From Polaromonas sp. (lineage in GTDB: Bacteria; Pseudomonadota; Gammaproteobacteria; Burkholderiales; Burkholderiaceae_C), in the NCBI GenBank assembly GCA_013297865.1, contig JAAFIP010000002.1, positions 351,085-415,084 on the forward strand: a DNA stretch of 64,000 nt, given 5' to 3'. The translations under genes were made by a program, and so were the position numbers. The notes beneath the pieces were generated by a model. That model was not told the DNA's origin. It saw nothing but the letters and a program-made list of their open reading frames with translations, and did no database searches. Position 1 is the stretch's first letter; each line of letters begins with the position of its first letter. Shown in pieces: positions 36,302-47,200 of this stretch.

Positions 36302-36921
36302 AAATCTGCCTGCGACTGCCAGGCCATGGGCGCCTGGCTGACGGGGTGAACCAGCTGCAACTGCGCTGCATGCAGCAGCAGCCTGGGGGCAGCATCCTCG
36401 CCGTACAAACGGTCTCCCACAATAGCGTGCCCCAGGGCCAGCATGTGCACACGCAGCTGGTGGGTGCGGCCGGTCACAGGCTCCAGATGCACGCGTGTGG
36501 TGTGGCTCACGGTGTCTCGGGCGAGCACGCGGTAGTGGGTGAGGGCATTTTTGCCATGTTCCAGATCAATTTTGCGGCGTGGACGCGCCGGCCAATCAGC
36601 GGCAATGGGCAGATCAATGCTGCCGTGGTCAAGCGCCACCAGACCGTGCACGACGGCCTTATAGCTTTTGTGCACCTGCCGCGCCTCAAACAGAGCGCTG
36701 AGTGCGCGCTGCATCGCACTGCCTTGGCCCATCAGCATCAGGCCCGAGGTGGCCTGGTCCAGCCGGTGCACGATCAGGGCCTGCGGGTAGTACTGCTGCA
36801 CACGCGCGCTCACGCAATCGGCCTTGTCACTGCCGCGCCCGGGCACGGCCAGCAAACCAGCGGGCTTGTCCAGCACGATCAGACTGTCGTCTGCGTACAC
36901 TATGGGGATGTCAAGGGGCAT
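36298..36921 (-). CDS. RluA-family pseudouridine synthase
   Basis: This 207-residue enzyme isomerises uridine in rRNA and/or tRNA. The catalytic Asp is in HRLDQATSGLML. The KSYKAVVHG, RTHQLRVHMLALGHAIVGDRLYG and RLLLHA blocks follow. There is no N-terminal S4 domain, so it fits the short RluA branch rather than RluC/D. Confidence 0.92.
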   Translation of the reverse strand: MPLDIPIVYADDSLIVLDKPAGLLAVPGRGSDKADCVSARVQQYYPQALIVHRLDQATSGLMLMGQGSAMQRALSALFEARQVHKSYKAVVHGLVALDHGSIDLPIAADWPARPRRKIDLEHGKNALTHYRVLARDTVSHTTRVHLEPVTGRTHQLRVHMLALGHAIVGDRLYGEDAAPRLLLHAAQLQLVHPVSQAPMAWQSQADF

Positions 36922-36942
36922 GGTGACGAGTATGAGGAAAGT

Positions 36943-36998
36943 TATTTGCTATTTAATTTGTAGCTGCTCCCGCGATATTCTAAAGGGCTAGAGGCCAA
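36943..36998 (-). repeat. Dispersed structured repeat, copy C (intergenic)
   Basis: Reverse orientation. On the minus strand it reads GGCCTCTAGCCC, then TTTAGAATATCGCGGGAGCA, then GCTAC-N7-ATAGC. It lies between the divergent RluA-type and monooxygenase genes. It is noncoding and keeps TAG. The GAGG at 36991-36994, from the element's 5' palindrome, sits 10 bases before the TTG start of the monooxygenase gene. Confidence 0.9.
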
Positions 36999-37004
36999 TT
37001 TATC

Positions 37005-38165
37005 TTGAAAAATCAGCATATTGTGGTGGCTGGAGCGGGCATCGGTGGCCTGGCAGCGGCGCTGACCTTGGCGCGCGCCGGGCAGCGCGTGACGCTGCTG
37101 GAGCGCGCGGCCGAGTTTGCCGAGCTGGGCGCAGGCATCCAGCTGGGGCCGCATGCGATCAAGCTGCTCTCGCGCTGGGGCCTGCGCGAGCCGCTGCTGG
37201 CGCGCGCCTGCCTGCCTGAGGCCATCGCTGTGCGCGACGCGGTCTCAGGCCGCAGCCTGAGCCGCATTCTGCTGGGCCAGGCCGTGCAGGCCCGCTACGG
37301 CGAGGTCTATGCCAGCGTGCGCCGCGCCGATCTGCACGCATTGCTGCTGCAGGCTGTGCGCGATGAGCCGCAGGTCACACTGCACTGCAACGCACAGGTC
37401 AATGCGGTACACCAAGACGCTGGCCTAGTGAACGTGCAGTCTGCCCAAGGCTCACACTCTGCTGATGGGCTGGTGGCAGCGGACGGGGTGTGGAGCGGTG
37501 TGCGCAGCGCCGTGTTCAACGACGGCGCGCCGCGTGCCACGGGCCATGCGGCCTACCGCGCGATGCTGCCCATGGCGCAATGCCCCAGCGCCATGGCGAG
37601 CAGCATTGGTGTGTGGTGGGGGCGCGATGTGCATGTCGTGCACTACCCGGTGCACAGCGGGCAGTATCTCAACCTGGTGGTGCTCAGCGAGCACAGCGCG
37701 GCGCGTGCTGTGCCTGGCTGGGCCAGTCCAGCCAGCGCTGCCACCGTGCTGGCCAGTGTGCAGGGCGCATGTGCTGAACTCAAAGACTTGCTGGGTGCAG
37801 CGAGCGCATGGTACAGCTGGCATTTGTATGACCGGCCTGCGGCGCGCAGCTGGGTGCAGGGCCATGTGGCGCTCATGGGTGATGCGGCGCATCCGATGCT
37901 GCCCTATCTGGCTCAAGGCGCAGCCATGGCGCTGGAAGACGCGCAGGCCCTGGCAGACTGCACGCAAGCCGGCGAGGACTGGGCTGGTGCGCTGGGCGCA
38001 TATGAGCAGCAGCGCAAAAGCCGCTGCGAGCGTGTGGTGGCTACTGCGCGGCGCAATGCCCGCATCTTCCATCTGGGCTGGCCCTGGGCACTGGCGCGCA
38101 ACGCGGTGCTCACGCTGCAAGGCACCCAAACCTTGGGAATGCCCTGGCTGTATGGTTATGGATAG
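37005..38165 (+). CDS. FAD-dependent monooxygenase (salicylate/3-hydroxybenzoate hydroxylase-like)
   Basis: This 386-residue class A flavoprotein hydroxylase starts with TTG. The FAD/NAD blocks are VVAGAGIGGLAAALTLARAG at the N-terminus, then LVAADGVWSGVR, and GDAAHPMLPYLAQGAAMALEDA near residue 290. It should hydroxylate an aromatic ring using NAD(P)H and O2; the substrate is not clear. No other aromatic pathway genes adjoin it. Confidence 0.9.
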   Translation: MKNQHIVVAGAGIGGLAAALTLARAGQRVTLLERAAEFAELGAGIQLGPHAIKLLSRWGLREPLLARACLPEAIAVRDAVSGRSLSRILLGQAVQARYGEVYASVRRADLHALLLQAVRDEPQVTLHCNAQVNAVHQDAGLVNVQSAQGSHSADGLVAADGVWSGVRSAVFNDGAPRATGHAAYRAMLPMAQCPSAMASSIGVWWGRDVHVVHYPVHSGQYLNLVVLSEHSAARAVPGWASPASAATVLASVQGACAELKDLLGAASAWYSWHLYDRPAARSWVQGHVALMGDAAHPMLPYLAQGAAMALEDAQALADCTQAGEDWAGALGAYEQQRKSRCERVVATARRNARIFHLGWPWALARNAVLTLQGTQTLGMPWLYGYG

Positions 38166-38171
38166 CGCAGC

Positions 38172-39434
38172 TTAGCCGCCGCGGCGCATCATGTCGAAGA
38201 ACTCGGAGTTGTTCTTCGTGGCCTTCATGTTCTTGAGCATCAGCTCCATCGACTCGATCTCGTCCATATTGAACAGGAAGGAGCGCAGGATACGGGTCTT
38301 TTGCAGGATCTCGGGGGCCAGCAGCAGCTCTTCGCGGCGGGTGCCGGACTTGCTCAGCTCGATGGCTGGGAACACGCGCTTTTCGTACAGGCGGCGCGAC
38401 AGGTGCAGCTCGGAGTTGCCGGTGCCCTTGAATTCTTCAAAAATCACCTCGTCCATGCGGCCGCCGGTGTCGACCAGCGCGGTAGCGATGATGGTGAGCG
38501 AGCCGCCTTCTTCCACATTACGCGCTGCGCCAAAAAAGCGCTTGGGGCGCTGCATGGCATTGGTGTCGATACCGCCAGAGCCGATCTTGCCGCTGCTGGG
38601 CATCACGGCGTTGTAGGCACGCGCCAGCCGTGTGATCGAATCGAGCAAAATCACAACATCTTTTTTCAGCTCAACCAGGCGTTTGGCACGCTCAATCACC
38701 ATCTCGGCCACGTGCACGTGGCGCGCAGCTGGCTCGTCAAAAGTGGAGCTGATCACCTCGGCGCGCACGCTGCGCTGCATCTCGGTCACCTCCTCGGGGC
38801 GCTCGTCCACCAGCAGCACCATCATGTGCACGTCGGGGTGGTTGGCCGTGATAGCGTGGGCAATGTGTTGCATCATCACGGTCTTGCCGCTTTTGGGCGG
38901 AGCGACGATCAGGGCGCGCTGGCCTTTGCCAATGGGGGCGATCAGGTCGATCACGCGGCCGGTGATGTTTTCCTCGCCCTTGATGTCGCGCTCTAGCTTG
39001 AGCTGCTCTTTGGGGAACAGGGGCGTCAGGTTCTCAAACATCACCTTGTGCTTGTTGCTGTCGGGTGAGTCGCCGTTGACCTTGTCCAGCTTGTTCAGGG
39101 CAAAGTAACGCTCGCCGTCCTTGGGAGTGCGCACTTCGCCTTCGATCATGTCGCCAGTGTGCAGGTTAAAGCGTCGCACCTGGCTGGGGCTGATGTAGAT
39201 GTCGTCGGTGGAGGCGGTAAAGCTGGTGTCCAGGCTGCGCAAAAAGCCAAAGCCGTCAGGCAGGATTTCCAGCACGCCGTCTGCCACGATGGTCTCGCCA
39301 GCGCGGGCACGCTTTTTGATGATGGCAAACATCAGCTCCTGCTTGCGCATGCGGCCCGTGTTTTCGATTTCCAGCTCTTCGGCTTGCTTGAGAACTTCGG
39401 ATACGTGAAGTGCTTTGAGTTCGTTCAGATGCAT
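38172..39434 (-). CDS. rho: Transcription termination factor Rho
   Basis: Rho (420 residues) is the hexameric RNA helicase of factor-dependent termination. The N-terminal helical part and the RNA-binding OB domain (DGFGFLRS) come first, then the ATPase with [17 protein letters not shown] (Walker A), [14 protein letters not shown] and the C-terminal [10 protein letters not shown]. Length is standard. Confidence 0.98.
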   Translation of the reverse strand: MHLNELKALHVSEVLKQAEELEIENTGRMRKQELMFAIIKKRARAGETIVADGVLEILPDGFGFLRSLDTSFTASTDDIYISPSQVRRFNLHTGDMIEGEVRTPKDGERYFALNKLDKVNGDSPDSNKHKVMFENLTPLFPKEQLKLERDIKGEENITGRVIDLIAPIGKGQRALIVAPPKSGKTVMMQHIAHAITANHPDVHMMVLLVDERPEEVTEMQRSVRAEVISSTFDEPAARHVHVAEMVIERAKRLVELKKDVVILLDSITRLARAYNAVMPSSGKIGSGGIDTNAMQRPKRFFGAARNVEEGGSLTIIATALVDTGGRMDEVIFEEFKGTGNSELHLSRRLYEKRVFPAIELSKSGTRREELLLAPEILQKTRILRSFLFNMDEIESMELMLKNMKATKNNSEFFDMMRRGG

Positions 39435-39667
39435 ATAGCGTCAGTCAAAAGTGTTTTTTTGGGGGGGATGGGCACACCGTGGTGCACGGGGCAGTGAAGC
39501 AATGTACCACTGTAGTCGCACTGTAACCAGCGCATAGCCGTGGCAGGAAGCATTCGTAGACAACTCACACATTTGTGTAATTGCTTATTTATTATAGCGC
39601 GCTTATGATCCGTCTTATAAACCTAAGTATTCAAATAGTCTAAATATTAACCAAGCAGTAGTAAGCC

Positions 39668-41026
39668 GTGCAAAACTTCGTTCAATCACTAGCCAACGCG
39701 ATCACCCGCAATGATCGGCGTGGCGACACGCGCCAGCGCAACGGGCGTGCAACACGCGAGGATGCACGCCCCAGCACCATGGGCGACCCCTTTGACAGCG
39801 CGATGGACGAGCGCTTTGCCAACACGGGCAGCTTGGCGCTGGCACCGGAGTCCGCTTACAGCTCACGGATGCCTTTGTATGCAGAGCCAGCCAACCAGCC
39901 TCTGACCAGTGCGGCGCCTGCGCCGGACAATGCCCCAAACGGTGCCATTCAGGGCCTGCACCCCGAGATCATGGGCACCGTGGGCGAAGAGTTTGCCCAC
40001 GACCTGACCCAGGTGATGGAGCAGATTTTGCTGACCATCGCCAACCCGCGCAACTCCGGGGCCAACCTCAGCCGCACCCATTTGATGGTGGACACCATGC
40101 GCCGCAAGGCCATGTCGCTGCAGCAGATCTCCAGGCTGGCCCACAACCGCGTGCGCCAGTCGCACGAAAAGCTCTCCCTGCCCGAAGTAGCCCAGAGCGT
40201 GCTGGACGAGCGGCACGCCGAATACGTGGCCACGGGCCTGGTGATCAACACCCGCTTCAAGCCGGTGGAGATCATTGTCGACCCCGGCCTGCTGGTCAGC
40301 CTGGTGGCCGCTGCGCTGGACTGGGTGACTGAATTTGGCACCGTGGTGCGCATGTCCACCTCGATGAAAGAATGGCCCAAGCACGGCCAGTTGCTTGTTA
40401 AGGCGGCCCAGGGCGTGCGCACACAGGAGGATATCGACCGCAAAACTGCGGTTAACCAGTCGATTGCCTGGAACCTGCTGCAGCAAACCGCCCAGAGCAT
40501 GGGTCTGGGCCTGCAGATGAACGAGACAGTCAACGAGCGCAGCCTGATACTCGACTTTCCGCGCACCGTGGTGGCCCTGGAAGGTATGACCATGATCGAG
40601 ATGGAAGCCCCCGGACGCAGCGGGGAGAGCAGCTTTGGCTCGCTCAGCTCCAACTATATTGCCGGCCATTCGGTGCTGTTGATCTCGCCAGACTATGAGT
40701 TTTTCACCGAAGTGCGCGAGATCTGCAAAACCCTGAGCCTGCGCTGTGAGCAGGCACCCAATGTGCAGATGGCCGAGCGGCTGTGCGAGCAGCAGGCGCC
40801 GCACATTATTGTGTGCGAGGAAGGCCTGATGGACGATCAGTACGAAGCACTGCTGGACGACCTGCAACGCCATTCGCCGGGTTTTCCGACCATCGTGGTG
40901 TGCGCCGAGGCTGGGGGATTTGAGTTTTCAGACTGGTCAGGCAACAACAAGTCGCGTGTGGCGCGCGGGGAAATTGCCGAGCAATTGCCTGCCGCGCTCA
41001 CGATTGAGCTGACGCGCAGTCTTTAA
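39668..41026 (+). CDS. Degenerate hybrid kinase-like protein (ATPase-like plus receiver-like domains)
   Basis: The GTG start gives 452 residues. Residues 1-100 are low-complexity. About 105-310 resemble the dimerisation and ATP-binding parts of a sensor kinase, but no phosphoacceptor His block or N/G boxes can be seen clearly. About 335-450 resemble a receiver fold (SVLLISPDYEFFTEVREICK, PHIIVCEEGLMDD), where the phospho-Asp position is not conserved. It is probably a regulatory pseudokinase. It is inserted, in opposite orientation, between trxA and rho, which are usually adjacent in relatives. Confidence 0.7.
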   Translation: MQNFVQSLANAITRNDRRGDTRQRNGRATREDARPSTMGDPFDSAMDERFANTGSLALAPESAYSSRMPLYAEPANQPLTSAAPAPDNAPNGAIQGLHPEIMGTVGEEFAHDLTQVMEQILLTIANPRNSGANLSRTHLMVDTMRRKAMSLQQISRLAHNRVRQSHEKLSLPEVAQSVLDERHAEYVATGLVINTRFKPVEIIVDPGLLVSLVAAALDWVTEFGTVVRMSTSMKEWPKHGQLLVKAAQGVRTQEDIDRKTAVNQSIAWNLLQQTAQSMGLGLQMNETVNERSLILDFPRTVVALEGMTMIEMEAPGRSGESSFGSLSSNYIAGHSVLLISPDYEFFTEVREICKTLSLRCEQAPNVQMAERLCEQQAPHIIVCEEGLMDDQYEALLDDLQRHSPGFPTIVVCAEAGGFEFSDWSGNNKSRVARGEIAEQLPAALTIELTRSL

Positions 41027-41068
41027 CAGACTGGCTGAGACTGGCTGGCAGCGCCTTGCTGCCGCTCT

Positions 41069-41091
41069 GCCCGGGTGACTCAGACCCGGGC
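41069..41091. terminator. Strong hairpin between convergent genes, no T-tract
   Basis: GCCCGGGT-GACTCAG-ACCCGGGC is a perfect 8 bp GC stem just after trxA and the kinase-like gene. It lacks a T-run, so it may protect 3' ends or aid Rho-dependent termination rather than act as an intrinsic terminator. Confidence 0.5.
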
Positions 41092-41101
41092 CAACGCCAC
41101 T

Positions 41102-41434
41102 TTATGCCAACTGTTCGTCAATAAAAGCGGTCAACTGCGACTTGCTGAGCGCGCCTACCTTGGTGGCTGCCAGCTGGCCGCCTTTGAACAGCATCAGGGT
41201 GGGGATACCGCGAATGCCGAACTTACCGGGAATGTCGCGGTTTTCGTCCACATTCATCTTGGTGATCTGCAGCTTGTCACCATAGGTGCCTGCCACTTCG
41301 TCCAAAATGGGCGCAATCATCTTGCAGGGGCCGCACCACTCGGCCCAGTAGTCCACCAGCACGGGCTTGGCGGACTGGAGCACATCGGCTTCAAAACTTG
41401 CATCGGTAACATGTTTGATCAAATCGCTGGCCAT
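41102..41434 (-). CDS. trxA: Thioredoxin
   Basis: This 110-residue cytoplasmic disulfide reductase has the active site WCGPCK within [15 protein letters not shown], and the cis-Pro in GIPTLMLF. The start at 41434 is chosen to match the family N-terminus; the longer open frame upstream does not look coding. Confidence 0.97.
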   Translation of the reverse strand: MASDLIKHVTDASFEADVLQSAKPVLVDYWAEWCGPCKMIAPILDEVAGTYGDKLQITKMNVDENRDIPGKFGIRGIPTLMLFKGGQLAATKVGALSKSQLTAFIDEQLA

Positions 41435-41578
41435 GGTGTACTCCGTATGAATGGCGGTGGGTTGAATATTGCGCTGTGATCCGGATAAATAGCCGGATAC
41501 CGCTACAGTGTGGGCATTGTGACAGAAAGCAAGGGGGCAGGCCGGTGCCAGTGCCCCCGAAATGGCAGGGTAAGGGCT

Positions 41579-44230
41579 ATGACGGCGATAGTGAAAACAC
41601 AATCTGACGGCGACCAGCCGCCCCAACTGCTCCCGGTGGCGCTGCCCAGCCACGCCCTGGCCTGGCAGGGCCTATGGGAGCGGGTGCGCGCGCATATGCA
41701 GGCTCGCCAGGCCCACCCGGCCCGCACAGTAGTGTTGCTGCCGTTTTTCCAGCTGCAGGCGGTGGCGCGAGCCACCAGCCGGGCCCACTGGCCCAGCGGC
41801 TTTACGCCACGGCTGGAGACCACCAAAAGCTGGAGCCAGCGCATCAGCCATTTTGTGCCAGGCGAGCTGGACATCAGCTTTGATGCTGGCCTGGACAGCC
41901 TGCGTGCCAGTGCCTGGCTGCAGCGCGCGGGCTTGGCCAGCCGGCAGGGCATGCTGGGCGCGGCGCTGGTGCAGACGGCGCAGCAGCTGGGCAGCCTGGT
42001 GGCAGCGGTGCCGCCTGCGCAGCGCCCTGCCTGGGCCGAGCAGGCCCGCGCACAGGCTTTGCAAAGCGTGGAAAAGCTGGGCAGCAACCCATTGATGTAC
42101 GAAGCGGCGGTGGCACGCATCGCGCTGGAGTGGGCAGTGGCCTCGCGCTATGCCAGCGATGTGCTGTTTGACGAGGCCCAGCGCGCATCGCTGGACGCGC
42201 TGATCGTGGTGCCCGGCCTGCAGGCCAACCCATTGGCGCTGGCGCTGGCCGCGCACTGGAGCGACATCAGCCAGACCATGGCCCTGTCCCCCGCGCAGGC
42301 CAGCCCCCATATCGCGCTGCACGAGGCCTTGAACGGCCACGACGAGGCCGAGCGCGCTGCGGCCTGCGTGCTGCAGCACATCGGGCAAGGCCATGTGCCC
42401 GTGGCGCTGGCAGCGGTAGACCGGGTAAGCACCCGTCGCATCAGTGCCACGCTGCAGTTGCACGGTGTGCAGGCTGTGGACGAGACCGGCTGGAAGCTGT
42501 CTACCACGCGCGCCGCCGCCAGCGTGATGGCGCTGCTGCGCGCGGCCCGCCTGGCCCCGCGCGGCGCGCAGGCGCAGGCAGGTGCAGACGATGCGCTGCT
42601 GGACTGGCTCAAGCACACCAGTGTGCCGATGGCCCAGCTGAACCAGCTGGAGAGCACGCTGCGCAAGCCCAATAGCACGCCAGCCCAATCAAATGCCGCG
42701 AGAGCAGCTATTCAATTCATAGCAAATGAGATGCCCGATGCAGAGCTGTCTGCACCCCCATCTGCACCTCAATCTCCAACAAGGGCCGAGACCAGCGCCG
42801 AAGCCCTGCTGGCCAGCCTGCGCCGCAGCCGCCCCATCGCGCAGTGGTTGGCCGCGCTGGAGCAGGCCCTGCGCAGCAGTGGGCAGTGGGCCCGCCTGAT
42901 GGCTGACAGCGCAGGGCGCGACTGCGTGCAGGCCCTGCATCTGCTGCAAGCCCAGGCGCTGGCGGGGTTTGCCCAGCCGATGGACCTGACCGACTTCAAC
43001 GCCTGGGCCAGCGGCTGCCTGGAAAACGCCAGTTTCAAGCCCAGCGCTGATGCGCAGGAGCAGGCCCAGGTGGTGGTGCTGCCGTTGGCCCAGGTGCTAG
43101 CCAGACCGTTTGCCGCCATCGTCATTGCCGGTGCTGACGAGCAGCGCCTGAGCGCCGCGCCCGAGCCCGTAGGCGCGTGGACGGCGCAGCAGCGCCAAGC
43201 CCTGGGCCTGCCCAGCCGCGAGGCGCTGGCGGCCGAGCAGGCAGCCGTGTGGGCTGCCGCCATGCAGGTGCCTCAGGGCGACGTGCTGTGGCGCCGCGCC
43301 GAAGGCGAGCAGGCGCTGCAGCCCAGCGCGCTGGTGCAGCGCTGGCAGCTGCAGCACGCGGGGCACCTGCCGCCGGGCGCAGACCCGCGCCCGAGCGTGG
43401 CCCAGCAGGCGCGGCCTACGCTGGCGCCGCAGCCCACCGCAGGCGCACTGCGCGTGGCCCAGCTGTCGGCCAGTAGCTATGGCGACCTGCGCACCTGCCC
43501 TTACCGCTTTTTTGCACTGCGCCTGCTGGGCCTGCAGGACATGGACGAGCTGGACACCGAGGTGGATAAGCGCGACTTTGGCAGCTGGCTGCACAGCGTG
43601 CTCAGCGAGTTTCACACCCGCCGCCGCGCCGCGCCGGACGCTGTGGACGACCCCAGCCTGCTGGATGCGTGCGCCGCCGAGCAGCGCATTGCCGACAGCG
43701 GATTTATCCCCTTTGCCGCCGCCTGGCCGCAGGTGCGCGAGAGCTATCTGCTGTGGCTGACGCAGCACGAGGCCGAGGGCTGGCAGTTTGACCAGGCTGA
43801 GCTTAGCCGCAAGCTCATGCATGGTGAGATCGAGCTGCTCGGTCGCCTGGACCGCATCGACCGCCTAGGCCGCGGCCCGCTGGCTGGCACAGCCTATGTG
43901 CTGGACTACAAAACCGAGAGCGTGCAGACCAGCAAAGAGCGGGTGAAGAACCCGCTGGAGGACACGCAACTGGCTTTTTACGCCGCGCTGCTGGGCGAAG
44001 ACGATATCCACGCGGCCTATGTGAATGTGGCCGAGCGCGACTGCAAGGTCACACCACAGCCCGACATCATGGCCGCACGCGACGCGTTGCTGGACGGCAT
44101 CAGCACCGACGTGCAGCGCATCCACGCTGGCCACAGCCTGCCCGCGCTGGGCGAAGGCAAAGCCTGCGATTTCTGCTCCGCCCGCGGGCTGTGCCGCAAG
44201 GATATGTGGTTTGATCAAAATGCCAACTGA
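41579..44230 (+). CDS. addB: AddB-like subunit of a helicase-nuclease (PD-(D/E)XK), carrying a repeat
   Basis: This is an 883-residue protein. The large N-terminal part is an inactive helicase-like region without a clear Walker A. The C-terminal ~250 residues hold the nuclease: [12 protein letters not shown] and YVLDYKTES give the catalytic D and D-x-K. Cysteines in RTCPYRFF and [10 protein letters not shown] should hold a 4Fe-4S cluster, as in AddB. With the downstream AddA-like subunit it should resect double-strand breaks for RecA loading. Residues about 368-385 derive from repeat copy I. It overlaps addA by 11 bases. Confidence 0.88.
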   Translation: MTAIVKTQSDGDQPPQLLPVALPSHALAWQGLWERVRAHMQARQAHPARTVVLLPFFQLQAVARATSRAHWPSGFTPRLETTKSWSQRISHFVPGELDISFDAGLDSLRASAWLQRAGLASRQGMLGAALVQTAQQLGSLVAAVPPAQRPAWAEQARAQALQSVEKLGSNPLMYEAAVARIALEWAVASRYASDVLFDEAQRASLDALIVVPGLQANPLALALAAHWSDISQTMALSPAQASPHIALHEALNGHDEAERAAACVLQHIGQGHVPVALAAVDRVSTRRISATLQLHGVQAVDETGWKLSTTRAAASVMALLRAARLAPRGAQAQAGADDALLDWLKHTSVPMAQLNQLESTLRKPNSTPAQSNAARAAIQFIANEMPDAELSAPPSAPQSPTRAETSAEALLASLRRSRPIAQWLAALEQALRSSGQWARLMADSAGRDCVQALHLLQAQALAGFAQPMDLTDFNAWASGCLENASFKPSADAQEQAQVVVLPLAQVLARPFAAIVIAGADEQRLSAAPEPVGAWTAQQRQALGLPSREALAAEQAAVWAAAMQVPQGDVLWRRAEGEQALQPSALVQRWQLQHAGHLPPGADPRPSVAQQARPTLAPQPTAGALRVAQLSASSYGDLRTCPYRFFALRLLGLQDMDELDTEVDKRDFGSWLHSVLSEFHTRRRAAPDAVDDPSLLDACAAEQRIADSGFIPFAAAWPQVRESYLLWLTQHEAEGWQFDQAELSRKLMHGEIELLGRLDRIDRLGRGPLAGTAYVLDYKTESVQTSKERVKNPLEDTQLAFYAALLGEDDIHAAYVNVAERDCKVTPQPDIMAARDALLDGISTDVQRIHAGHSLPALGEGKACDFCSARGLCRKDMWFDQNAN
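42680..42729 (+). repeat. Dispersed structured repeat, copy I (inside addB)
   Basis: This divergent copy reads CGCCAGCC, then CAATCAAATGCCGCGAGAGC, then GCTAT-N7-ATAGC. The consensus TAG would be in frame and is TCA here. The second, out-of-frame TAG is kept. Confidence 0.85.
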
Positions 44231-47200
44231 AACCTACGCTTACGCCCTCAATGGCCAGCCTTGCTCACGCGAGGCGTTCTATACGATGGCCTGTGATCCG
44301 CAGCGCAATGTGGTGGTGCAGGCCTGTGCAGGGGCGGGCAAGACCTGGATGCTGGTGTCGCGCATTTTGCGCGCCTTGCTGGCATCCTGCGCAGACGGCG
44401 CGCAGCCCTTGAGGCCGCAGGAAATTTTGGCCATTACGTTTACCAAAAAAGCCGCAGGCGAGATGCGCCAGCGGTTGCATGACTGGCTGCAGGAGTTTGC
44501 GCAGGCCGATGATGCACGGCTCATCCAGGAGCTCAAGGCACGCGGTTTTAAGGACGATATCGGTCTGCAGGCCAATAGAATATCGCGGGAGCAGCTATCA
44601 AATTTATACCGCGCGGTACTCGATTCAACGCGTCAGGTGCAGATTCGCACCTTCCACAGCTGGTTTGCTGCGCTGTTGCGCAGCGCGCCGCTGGCGGTGC
44701 TGGAGCAGCTGGGCCTGCCCGCGCAGTATGAGCTGCTGGAGGACGACAGCGAGGCGGTACGCCATGTGTGGCGCAGGTTCTATGACGCGCTGGCCGATGA
44801 TGACGCGCTGCGCCATATCTACCACGAGGCCGTGGCTGCGCATGGGCGCTTTAACGTGGACAAGGCCCTGTCCAGCGCGCTGGACAAGCGGGTGGAGTTT
44901 CAGCTGGCCGACACGCCGGGAGGCGCCGTGGCCAGCAGCATTCGCGCGTTTGCGCAGGTCTACCCGGAGTTTGCCGGGCTGGATGCGCCGCTGGAGCTGT
45001 TTGCCGCTGGTACAGCGCAGCACCAACAGCTGGCAGAGGTTGCCAAAATTTTGGGCCAATACGACGGCAAGATTCCGCAAAAGTTTGCCAGTGAAATAGA
45101 GCAGGCCCTGACGGATAACCAGCTGCCCGCCGCGCTGCGCGCTTTGATCACCCTGGAGGGCACGCCGCGCAAGTTCAGCGACAAAATTCCGGGCATTGCC
45201 CAGGTACGCGCACTGCAGGAGCAGTGTGTGCGTATCAACGCCGCGCAGCTGCAGCACAGCGCCTGGCAGCACCAGCAGCGCATGGCCCAGCTCACTCGCG
45301 CTTTGATTGCATGCTACAGCGCGCTCAAGCGCGAGCGCGCCTGGGTGGATATGGGCGATGTGGAGCGCTCGGCGCTGCACCTGCTGAGCGACCCGGTGCT
45401 CTCGGGCTGGGTGCAGCAGCGCCTGGACGCGCAGACGCGCCACCTGCTGATTGACGAGTTTCAAGACACCAACCCGCTGCAGTGGCAGGCGCTGCAGGCC
45501 TGGCTGTCGGGCTATGCGGGGGCAGGCGGTGGCGGTGGGGGCAGCACGCCCAGTGTCTTCATTGTGGGTGACCCCAAGCAGAGCATTTACCGCTTTCGCC
45601 GTGCCGAGCCGCAGGTGTTTGTCGCCGCCACCGACTTTGTGCGCGATGCTCTGGGTGGCGTGGTGCTCAGCTGTGACCATACCCGACGCAACGCACGCGG
45701 CGTGCTGGCGGCAGTCAACGCGGTGATGCAGGGCGCAGCGCAGCAGGGCTACGAAGGATTCAGACCCCACACCACCGAGTCTACACAGACAGGCCAGGTG
45801 CTGCGCCTGCCCCTGGTGCTGCGGGAGGCGGCAGACAGCCAGGAGGAGGGTGCCCCCTGGCGCGACACGCTAACCATGCCGCGCGAAGAGGCCGAAGAGC
45901 ACATTCGCTCGCGCGAGTGTGTGCAGGCCGCACACTGGGTGGCGCAGCAGCTGACCCAGGGCGTGCCCGCAGGCGAGGTGATGGTGCTGTCGCGCAAGCG
46001 CGACCGGCTGCAGCGCATGCGCGACGCGCTGCAGGCGCTGGGCATTGCGTCGCAGATCAGCGAGAAGACGCAGCTGATGGCGCACTGCGAGGTGCAGGAC
46101 GTGGTGGCCCTGGTGGACGCGCTGGTCTCCCCCAGCAACAACCTGGCGCTGGCCCGCGCGCTCAAGTCGCCGCTGTTTGGCGCCACAGATGCGCAGCTGA
46201 TGGCGCTGGCGCAGGCGGCCAAAGCGCAGCACGGCAACTGGTGGCAAGCGCTGCAGGCCACGCTGCAGGCGGGCTCAGCTGACGCATCTGTGGCTGCACC
46301 TGCGGGTGTTGACGATGCCTTCAATGAAGACAGTTCACTATCAAATTCAGAGCTGCTCCCGCGATATTCTATTGGCCTGGAGGCCGATTTCTTTCATAAA
46401 ACCGCCTCAGACCTGCTGCAATACCAGCAGTGGTTTGCTGCCTTGCCGCCACACGATGCGCTGGCCGCGCTCTACCAGCATGCCGACGTGGTAGCCCGCT
46501 GCATGGCTGCCGCGCCCGCGCCCCAGCGCAGCGCGGTGGCGGCCAATCTGCAGGCGCTGCTGGCCGCGTCGCTGGAGGTGGATGGCGGGCGCTTTTTAAC
46601 GCCCTATGCCTGGGTGCGCGCGCTCAAGTCGGGCAGCGTGCGCGCGCCTGGCAGCAGCGCGCAGCTGGACGGCGCAGTGCAGCTGCTGACGGTGCACGGC
46701 GCCAAAGGGCTGGAGGCGCACACCGTGCTCATGCTGGACGCCAACGCACAGGCCGAAAAGTCGCGCAGCATGGACGTGCTGATCGACTGGCCCGCTGCGC
46801 ACAGCGCGCCCACGACTTTTGCCTTTCTGGCCAGCGAGTCAGCCCCGCCAGAGTGTGTGGCCCAGGCGCTGGAGCGTGAGCAGATAGCCCGCGCCCGCGA
46901 GGAGACCAACGCCCTCTACGTGGCCATGACCCGCGCACAGCACACCCTGGCCCTATCTGCCCACGAGGTGCGCAGCAGCGACCCCAACAGTCCGTGGCAG
47001 CGCTTTGAGGCGCTGGGCGAAGAGCTGGTGCACAGCGTGGCGCTGGGGGGCGGGCTGGATGGTGGACTGGGTGTGGATGACGATGGTCAGGTAAATGGCC
47101 ATGCGCAGACCTATCTGACGTCGCAGGCAAACGGCGTGTCATTACACGCTTCCTCAGAGCCGTTTTATATACAAAAAATGCCTGCAGGCCAATGGAATAT

